Assembly (NCBI RefSeq): GCF_019145195.1
Contig: NZ_JAHSTW010000006.1
Coordinates: 248,001 to 312,000 of the forward strand
DNA from: Pseudomonas siliginis
GTDB lineage: Bacteria > Pseudomonadota > Gammaproteobacteria > Pseudomonadales > Pseudomonadaceae
DNA length: 64,000 bases
Direction of reading: 5' to 3'
Shown here piece by piece: positions 58,524-64,000 of this stretch. Position numbers and translations under genes: made by a program. The number at the start of each line of letters is the position of its first letter. Positions within the stretch are counted from its first letter, which is position 1. The notes beneath the pieces are model-generated. The model was given only the letters and a program-made list of their open reading frames with translations. It made no database searches and was not told the DNA's origin.

Positions 58524-60470
58524 TCAGACGCGAAAGGCCTGAACGGCCGTATGCAATTGGCCGCCGAGGACCAACAGGTTCACGCCCTGTTCGCGGCCCT
58601 GGCCGATGCGCAGCAGGTTATCCCCACCCAATTGATGAATGCGCTCGCTGTGATCGCGGATTTCGCTGACCGCGCCACTTTGCTGCGCGGTGACATCGGC
58701 GATGCGCACAGCGGTGTCGGCGATGGTCTGTATCGCGCCAACGATTTTGTCCAGTGCACCGTCCGCCGCTTGCGCCTGACTGGCCGTGGCTTCGGCGTGT
58801 TCGACCTGCGCGCGCATGCCTTCGACCGATTGCCGCGCGGCGGTCTGCAGGCCGGCGATCAGTGTCTGGATTTCCGCCGTGGCCCCGGCGGTGCGTTGTG
58901 CCAGCGAGCGCACTTCCTCGGCGACCACGGCAAAACCACGACCCATCTCCCCGGCGCGGGCGGCCTCGATCGCGGCGTTCAGGGCGAGCAGATTGGTCTG
59001 ATCCGCAATCGAACGAATCACTGTCAGCACGCCGCCGATGGTTGCTGATTCTTCTGCCAGATGTTCGATCATCTGCGCATTGCCTTGAACCTCACCGACC
59101 AGCGCATGCAGTCCGGTCAGGCTCTGGCCGATTACAGCCTGCCCATGCTCGACGGCCAGTCCGGCGTGGCGGCTGGCGTCCGCAGCCTGGCGGGCATCGC
59201 CGGCCACCTGCTGAATGGTCGCCTCGAGTTCCCCCAGCGAATCGCGAATCAGCGCGGTATCGCCGGCCTGATGCTCGGCGCCGCTGTGCAGGTCATTGCT
59301 CAGTTCCGCAAGGGTGCGGCTGCTGCCCGCGACTTGTTCGGCGTTGCCGCGAATGGTGCCGACCAGATCCACCAGATAGGCGCGCAAGCGGTTGAGCGAG
59401 GCTTCGATGTCGTGCAGTTCACGGTTTGTCTTGCCCAGTTGGATGTCGCGACTGAAATCGCCTTCGGCCCAGGTCGACAGCGCTGGGGCGAGGTTGGTCA
59501 GGGTGCGGGCCAGGCGCCGCTGCAAGGTATCGATGAGCAGGGCGATCAGCAGAATCAGGCCGATCATCACGCCTTGCATCAGGCGCACTTCGCCCTGGAT
59601 CTGCCCATGTTGCGCGCGTACCACCGGTTCGAGGCCGGCGATGGCGTGTTGCACGCTGGCGATTTTTTCGTGGGTCGCGGCGCTGAGCTCGGCGCGTTTC
59701 TGGATCTGCTCGCGGGTGCGCGCCAGTTCCGCCGGATAGCGGCCGAGCAAGCTGTTGAGTTCGCGTTTGAGGCCGACACCGGCATCTTCGGCGGCGGCTT
59801 TATCAGTGGTTTCGATGCCCATCAGCGCGGCGAAATCGTCACTGCTCGATTCGTTGCTGGTGACCACCCCCAGCAAGGGCAGGGCATCGATGGCCTCGGC
59901 TTGGGCGCGCATGTTGCTCACTTCACGCTCGACATCGGCGGCCAGCTCACTGCGCCCGCTGCTGACCAGTTTGTCCCGCGCCAGCGACAGTCTGCCCAGA
60001 TGCTGCGATGCGGCGAGCAGTGGTGCGAGGTAGGCGGCGTTGCCATTGGCGTAGGTATTGAGCTGGTCGAGGCTGGCGCTGAGTTCGCGTTCGGCCTGCA
60101 ACAGCAGCGCCTGCGGATCGCCAGCCAGTTTGCCGGCGGCGAGCAGGTCGGTTTTGCTGAATTCATCGAGGCTCGACAGGCTTGGCCGTACGGTGTCGGC
60201 CAGCGTCGGGGGCAGCTCACCCAGTTGCTTGTGCACGCTGTCGATGGCCTGGGCGGCGCTGCTCAAACGCAGCGCGTCACCGCTGGCGAGATAATCCTCA
60301 ACGTTGCGCGCCACCTCGTTCTGAAATTGTTGCGACAGCCCGAGGTAACGCTCCATCAACAGATAGGGGCGTTCGAGGGCTTTTTGCGACCACCACAGCG
60401 TGGCGCCAAGGGCCACGCAGACGGCGACCAGCAGCAGAGTGTTGAGATTGGTGAGCAACTTCAGGCGCAT
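58524..60470 (-). CDS. Methyl-accepting chemotaxis protein
   Basis: A 648-aa inner-membrane chemoreceptor. The start at 60470 ([20 protein letters not shown]) opens with the first membrane helix. A helical periplasmic domain of about 260 residues follows, resembling the helical-bimodular (HBM) type. Then come TM2 ([17 protein letters not shown]), HAMP and the signalling hairpin ([53 protein letters not shown]). By position between aroQ and gcbA it corresponds to P. aeruginosa PA4844 (CtpL, phosphate/aromatics), but ligand specificity is not readable. No C-terminal CheR-binding pentapeptide is evident. Confidence 0.92.
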   Translation of the reverse strand: MRLKLLTNLNTLLLVAVCVALGATLWWSQKALERPYLLMERYLGLSQQFQNEVARNVEDYLASGDALRLSSAAQAIDSVHKQLGELPPTLADTVRPSLSSLDEFSKTDLLAAGKLAGDPQALLLQAERELSASLDQLNTYANGNAAYLAPLLAASQHLGRLSLARDKLVSSGRSELAADVEREVSNMRAQAEAIDALPLLGVVTSNESSSDDFAALMGIETTDKAAAEDAGVGLKRELNSLLGRYPAELARTREQIQKRAELSAATHEKIASVQHAIAGLEPVVRAQHGQIQGEVRLMQGVMIGLILLIALLIDTLQRRLARTLTNLAPALSTWAEGDFSRDIQLGKTNRELHDIEASLNRLRAYLVDLVGTIRGNAEQVAGSSRTLAELSNDLHSGAEHQAGDTALIRDSLGELEATIQQVAGDARQAADASRHAGLAVEHGQAVIGQSLTGLHALVGEVQGNAQMIEHLAEESATIGGVLTVIRSIADQTNLLALNAAIEAARAGEMGRGFAVVAEEVRSLAQRTAGATAEIQTLIAGLQTAARQSVEGMRAQVEHAEATASQAQAADGALDKIVGAIQTIADTAVRIADVTAQQSGAVSEIRDHSERIHQLGGDNLLRIGQGREQGVNLLVLGGQLHTAVQAFRV

Positions 60471-60521
60471 GACGGCTACCAACGGCAGGAATGGTAAGCG
60501 CCTGAATTTATTGCGGTTCTA

Positions 60522-62192
60522 TTACAGGGTTATGACCGAATCAGTGGATTCCGATGAAAAAGTGGCACTTTGCTTTGACTGGCGCGCGGTCTGCACCCGA
60601 TTGCGTCCGGCACCTTTGGCACGGTACAGCGCTTCGTCGGCCTGGCTGGCCATCATCAGGCTGTCGGAGTCATCGCACATTTCCACCACGCCGGCGCTGA
60701 ACGTGCACCAGAGGTCCTGCGGCTGCGCCGGATAATGAATCTCGGCGAAGCGCTGACGAATTTCGTCGAGGACTTTATGCGCCGCGTCGATATCGGTGTC
60801 GGGCATGACAATGGCGAACTCTTCGCCGCCGTAACGGCCGATGAAGTCGGTCTTGCGCAAACGCTGTTTGAGAAACAGCGCCAGGCTCTTGATCACCCGG
60901 TCACCCATCGGGTGGCCATGGCTGTCGTTGACCCGTTTGAAGTGATCGATGTCGAGCATGGCAAAGCTCAGCGGCTTGTTCTCGCGGCGGGCGCGGAACG
61001 AGCAGTCTTCGAGCAATTGCAGGATGTGCGTGTGGTTGTACAGGCCGGTAAGACTGTCGCGGACCATCCGCGCTTTCAGATTGCGCGCCCGCGCCGCCCG
61101 GTTGCGCACAGTGGTGATCAGGTGCCGCGGTTTGATCGGCTTGGTCAAGAAGTCATCGCCGCCCTCGCTCATGGCGTCGAGCTGCTTGTCCAGATCATCC
61201 TCGGCCGACAGGTAAATGATCGGCACGCTGACATAGCGGTCATTGTGACGGATGACTTTGGCCAGCTCGGTGCCGGTGCAGGCCGGCATGTACATGTCGA
61301 GGATGATCAGGTCCGGCTGGAAATCCGCCAGCTCGGCCATTGCCTGAATCGGTTCGATCAGGGTGCGGGTGACAATCCCGGCGCTGTTGAGCAGGCGCTC
61401 GGTGTGCAAGGCCTGGGCGCGCGAGTCGTCGATGATCAGCACCTTATAAGGCTCGTACTGAGCGACGCAGGTCAGCACTTCGATTTTTTCCAGCAGGCTC
61501 GAGGCTTCGAGCGTGCCGGTGAGAAATTCCTGGCCACCGGCGCGCACGGCGGCGAGGCGGGTCGGGGTGTCGGTTTCGTGCAGGCTGAAGAACAGCAGCG
61601 GCAGGGGTTCTTCGAGGCCGACCTGAGCTTCGGCGGCGAGTTTCAGGCCGATGCCGGGGCCACTGAAATCCACGTCCATGACAATCGCCGCGGGCAAGCG
61701 CTCAACCATCGACGAGCGAAACGCCGCGACACTGTCCAGTGCCTGCGCGCTGAGGCCAAAGAATTCGAGCTGCTTGGCCAGGCGTTCGGCGCGGTCGTGA
61801 TCCTGCAGCATCACGTAGATCGGCTTGCGCAGCGGCGGCAGGAAGGTCTGATCGAGTTGATCACCATGGCGCAGGCCAGTGCGTGACAGACGCTGCATCA
61901 AACGATTGAGATCGGTGATCAGGCCGCTGCTGAGGCGCCCACGGTTGGCATCCACCGCTTGCAACGACTGGCTGATGTGGTGCGCCAACTGAGTGTGTTC
62001 CGGCTGTTCGAAACGCTCGGCAAAACGCAGCAGACGCAGATTCGCCTCGCTCAGTTCGGCAAGATCGACGGTGGACCACTCGCTACGTTGCAGGCGCTGC
62101 CATATCTCAAGAATCTGACGTGCCTGATGAATTACCCGCTGGGCAAAGTGGTGCTTGAGACGCTCACGGCTGGGGTCTTCTGGCTCGGTCAT
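60522..62192 (-). CDS. gcbA: Response-regulator diguanylate cyclase GcbA
   Basis: A 556-aa c-di-GMP synthase. Residues 1-115 are a helical, Hpt-like region. Residues about 125-245 are a first receiver-like domain (AIVMDVDFSGPG). Residues 249-365 are a canonical receiver with D299 (LIILDMYMPACTGTE). The C-terminus is the GGDEF domain with active site GGEEF at 455-459 and the inhibitory RxxD site (RKTD, 446-449) five residues before it, so product inhibition is expected. Orthologues (Pfl01_0623, PA4843) promote attachment and control biofilm dispersal. It is adjacent to the chemoreceptor gene in the same direction. Confidence 0.88.
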   Translation of the reverse strand: MTEPEDPSRERLKHHFAQRVIHQARQILEIWQRLQRSEWSTVDLAELSEANLRLLRFAERFEQPEHTQLAHHISQSLQAVDANRGRLSSGLITDLNRLMQRLSRTGLRHGDQLDQTFLPPLRKPIYVMLQDHDRAERLAKQLEFFGLSAQALDSVAAFRSSMVERLPAAIVMDVDFSGPGIGLKLAAEAQVGLEEPLPLLFFSLHETDTPTRLAAVRAGGQEFLTGTLEASSLLEKIEVLTCVAQYEPYKVLIIDDSRAQALHTERLLNSAGIVTRTLIEPIQAMAELADFQPDLIILDMYMPACTGTELAKVIRHNDRYVSVPIIYLSAEDDLDKQLDAMSEGGDDFLTKPIKPRHLITTVRNRAARARNLKARMVRDSLTGLYNHTHILQLLEDCSFRARRENKPLSFAMLDIDHFKRVNDSHGHPMGDRVIKSLALFLKQRLRKTDFIGRYGGEEFAIVMPDTDIDAAHKVLDEIRQRFAEIHYPAQPQDLWCTFSAGVVEMCDDSDSLMMASQADEALYRAKGAGRNRVQTARQSKQSATFSSESTDSVITL

Positions 62193-62237
62193 ATCCTGAC
62201 TACTAGTTAGGGTGCATGCTGAGATCGACTGGTGGCT

Positions 62238-62399
62238 CTATGCTAGCACCTCTTTTCCCTTAGACGAGTGTCGTACGTCAATAATCTGCTGGACGACACG
62301 ATTCAGTTTCTGACCGGGTGGTTTTGCTTTTGTATCCGATTTTGGCCAAGTGCCCGCATGCTGGGGTTTTGCGAGCAATCCTGCCAGCGCTGTCGACAT
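62238..62399 (-). CDS. Candidate small protein upstream of gcbA
   Basis: A 53-aa open frame (MSTALAGLLAKPQHAGTWPK ... to KGKEVLA) in the gap between gcbA and the DUF2515-like gene. AAGGT lies about 8 bases before its ATG, and it ends 45 bases before the gcbA start, so it could be the first gene of a gcbA transcript. It is basic and has no membrane segment. No family is recognised; conservation has to decide whether it is real. The rest of the 324-base gap shows nothing else. Confidence 0.4.
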   Translation of the reverse strand: MSTALAGLLAKPQHAGTWPKSDTKAKPPGQKLNRVVQQIIDVRHSSKGKEVLA

Positions 62400-62516
62400 T
62401 TCACCGACCTTGATGGGCGGCGTCTGACAGCGCTTTCTGATTTTTCTTCTACGCGCTTTCACCGGCCCGGTTGGCTGGTACGGTTCAGGGATTCCCCTAG
62501 TTGCCGTCCATCCGCC

Positions 62517-63665
62517 ATGAGCCAATGTTTCACCGAACTCGCCAGTGATGCCCAGCGCCTCAATCACAACATCACGCCCATCGACGACTGCGCCTGCGGC
62601 GAAGAGTTGTTGTATGGCGAGCGGGTGCAAGTGACAGAGGTGCCAGTGCTGACCTGCCAATGCCTCTGGCGGCGCTATCAGCGCGAGGCCGAAGCAATCG
62701 TCGCGCCGAACGGCGTGCTGATTGCCGATCCGGTCGCGCGCAACCGAGCGATCAACGCGGCTTATGCCCGGTTGTGGTTGCACGACTCACGTTTTCAATG
62801 GGCGGGCCTGGCGGCGTTTGCCTCCAAGCAGGTCGGCTGTGGCTTGCTGCATGCGGCACAGAGTATCGAACGCATCCGCGAGGAATACGAAGCGCGGCAG
62901 CGGCTGCGAGACAGCCGACGCGAATCCGGATTGCTCACGCCGGAAAAAATGCCGGGACAGGCCGAAGACCTGCGTGAATATCAACAGGCTCAGGCGCGTA
63001 ATCCGCTGTCTGTCATGGATGCCCGGGTGCCAGGCGAAGAGCTGTCGGTGGCCGAGCAACAGTTCCGGCATGTCTACGAAATGATGGCGATGGGTAATAC
63101 CACGCTGTTTCTGGATGTTTATCCGTTGCATCAGTTCTATGCGGTGCGGGGATTGGCGGAGTTGAAGAAATGTCTTCGCGACCGGGAGAAGATTCAAGGG
63201 CATGCGAAGTGGCCGGTGCTTTGGCCGGTCGGGCAAGACACCCTCAGGTTCGGGGATGCATATCCCGAGATAGAGGTGGCCTTTGAAGCAATAGAGGCCG
63301 GGAAAATCGCCGAAAGCGTGAAGCATTTGGCGTGGCACGAGCAGCAAAATATTCTCCAGCCGACCATTTACGAAAACAGCCACCTGGTTGCGCTTTTGCG
63401 CGGCAATCATTTTTCTTATGTCACCAACTTCCCTTCCGGCGTCGCTCAGGCCATCGAGCTGACGCTGACCAGCCAATGCCAGCGTGTCGATGATGGCCGC
63501 ACCATTGATTTTGATAGCAACCCGCTGGCGGATTTGTCCGATATCGACCAGCGAATGAAGTTTGTGCTGCGGGCGGCAAGTCGTTTTGATCTGTTGCTCA
63601 ACGACAGCAACAGAGAATTGTTGGCGCAGTCAATTCGCGAGATTGCAGTGCGGGAGGAGGGCTGA
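62517..63665 (+). CDS. DUF2515-like protein of unknown function
   Basis: A 382-aa protein. The start at 62517 (MSQCFTELASDAQRLNHNIT) is chosen as the first plausible Met, although the frame is open from 62268 and no good ribosome site precedes it. The stretch ARNRAINAAYARLWLHDSR followed by FQWAGLAAFASKQVGCGLLH resembles the DUF2515 core (N-x-A-R-x-x-A-Y ... W-A-x-L-A-x-x-x-S). Two early CxC/CQC groups (DDCACGEE and LTCQCLWRR) could bind metal. The stop overlaps the ATG of the next gene, so the two are coupled. The function is unknown. Confidence 0.65.
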   Translation: MSQCFTELASDAQRLNHNITPIDDCACGEELLYGERVQVTEVPVLTCQCLWRRYQREAEAIVAPNGVLIADPVARNRAINAAYARLWLHDSRFQWAGLAAFASKQVGCGLLHAAQSIERIREEYEARQRLRDSRRESGLLTPEKMPGQAEDLREYQQAQARNPLSVMDARVPGEELSVAEQQFRHVYEMMAMGNTTLFLDVYPLHQFYAVRGLAELKKCLRDREKIQGHAKWPVLWPVGQDTLRFGDAYPEIEVAFEAIEAGKIAESVKHLAWHEQQNILQPTIYENSHLVALLRGNHFSYVTNFPSGVAQAIELTLTSQCQRVDDGRTIDFDSNPLADLSDIDQRMKFVLRAASRFDLLLNDSNRELLAQSIREIAVREEG

Positions 63666-64000
63666 TGAGCTTGCGCCTTGGGCAAATCGGCCTACGTCGG
63701 TGGGTGTGGATGGTGGTTTGTTCCGCTGCTGCACTGGCCGCTTTACGGCAACTGATGCAGCCGCTATGGACTGATCCAGTCATTACCTTGAGGATCGGCG
63801 AAACCTACGAGTACATGGAGGCACATTCAACCGCTCCGTTCAGTGTATGGGATCGCGGCAGCAAGACTGTTTCCGGTGGCATTCCGAAGACGGATGCACG
63901 TCTGCGCTTCGTTGATCCGCAGTACGGGTTCGAGACGCCGCTGGCTCGGTTTTTCACCGTGACGTTCGTCAACAATCTGACCGTGAGCATCCGCATGTCT
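63665..64000 (+). CDS. Membrane-anchored unknown protein, 3' end outside window
   Basis: The first 112 residues of a protein coupled to the DUF2515-like gene (ATG overlaps its TGA). It begins MSLRLGQIGLRRWVWMVVCS with one N-terminal hydrophobic segment (WVWMVVCSAAALAALRQL), then an apparently extracytoplasmic part (ITLRIGETYEYMEAHSTAPF). I do not recognise the family. The pairing suggests a two-component membrane-associated function. Confidence 0.65.
   Translation, partial: MSLRLGQIGLRRWVWMVVCSAAALAALRQLMQPLWTDPVITLRIGETYEYMEAHSTAPFSVWDRGSKTVSGGIPKTDARLRFVDPQYGFETPLARFFTVTFVNNLTVSIRMS

Overview
The window looks like a chromosomal segment of a fluorescent pseudomonad (Pseudomonas fluorescens/koreensis-type). 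The evidence is high GC coding sequence, the typical Pseudomonas gene blocks (aroQ-accB-accC, prmA-DUF3426-dusB-fis-purH-purD-retS, urt/ure, divergent cob clusters) and many copies of the GTGGGAGCGAGCCTGCTCGCGAA-type REP element. No rRNA, tRNA, CRISPR array, integrase or insertion sequence was seen.

Layout: (1) 1-1231, end of cbpA and its modulator cbpM. (2) 1435-2835, an orphan SET-domain protein. (3) 2896-13249 on the minus strand, a complete urea module: urtABCDE importer, then ureD, ureA, two GNAT acetyltransferases, ureB and ureC, read from a likely sigma-54 promoter upstream of urtA. The nickel-insertion genes ureEFG are not here. (4) 13550-18418, a giant protein made of seven DUF4329/JAMM-like repeats. 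(5) 18470-23587, a copper cluster (DUF2946, PCuAC chaperone, DUF2946, OprC receptor, PepSY membrane protein). (6) 23773-33853, the cobalamin corrin-ring genes: cobL-cbiD-cobK leftward and cobG-cobH-cobI-cobJ rightward. Their divergent gap is filled by an AT-richer islet of three unknown proteins that look like diverged paralogues of one another. (7) 34222-41328, a 2368-residue toxin with a clostridial-toxin-type glycosyltransferase, a C58 (YopT-like) protease and a hydrophobic translocation region. (8) 41407-51757, marC, retS, purD, purH, fis, dusB, a DUF3426 zinc-ribbon protein and prmA. (9) 51952-55905, a 1317-residue dermonecrotic-toxin-type protein ending in a CheD-like glutamine deamidase domain. 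(10) 55971-62192, accC, accB, aroQ, a chemoreceptor and the diguanylate cyclase gcbA. (11) 62517-64000, a DUF2515-like protein and the start of a membrane protein.

How it fits together: the minus-strand housekeeping blocks encode urea nitrogen acquisition, purine and fatty-acid precursor synthesis, ribosomal protein methylation, and the lifestyle regulators RetS and GcbA. Into these blocks are set several plus-strand single genes or small islets encoding effector- or toxin-like proteins, most of them closed off by strong hairpin terminators. None has a secretion system or an obvious immunity gene beside it. The most novel items are the CheD-type deamidase toxin, the LifA/Efa1-like toxin, the seven-repeat JAMM-like protein and the three-paralogue islet inside the cob locus.
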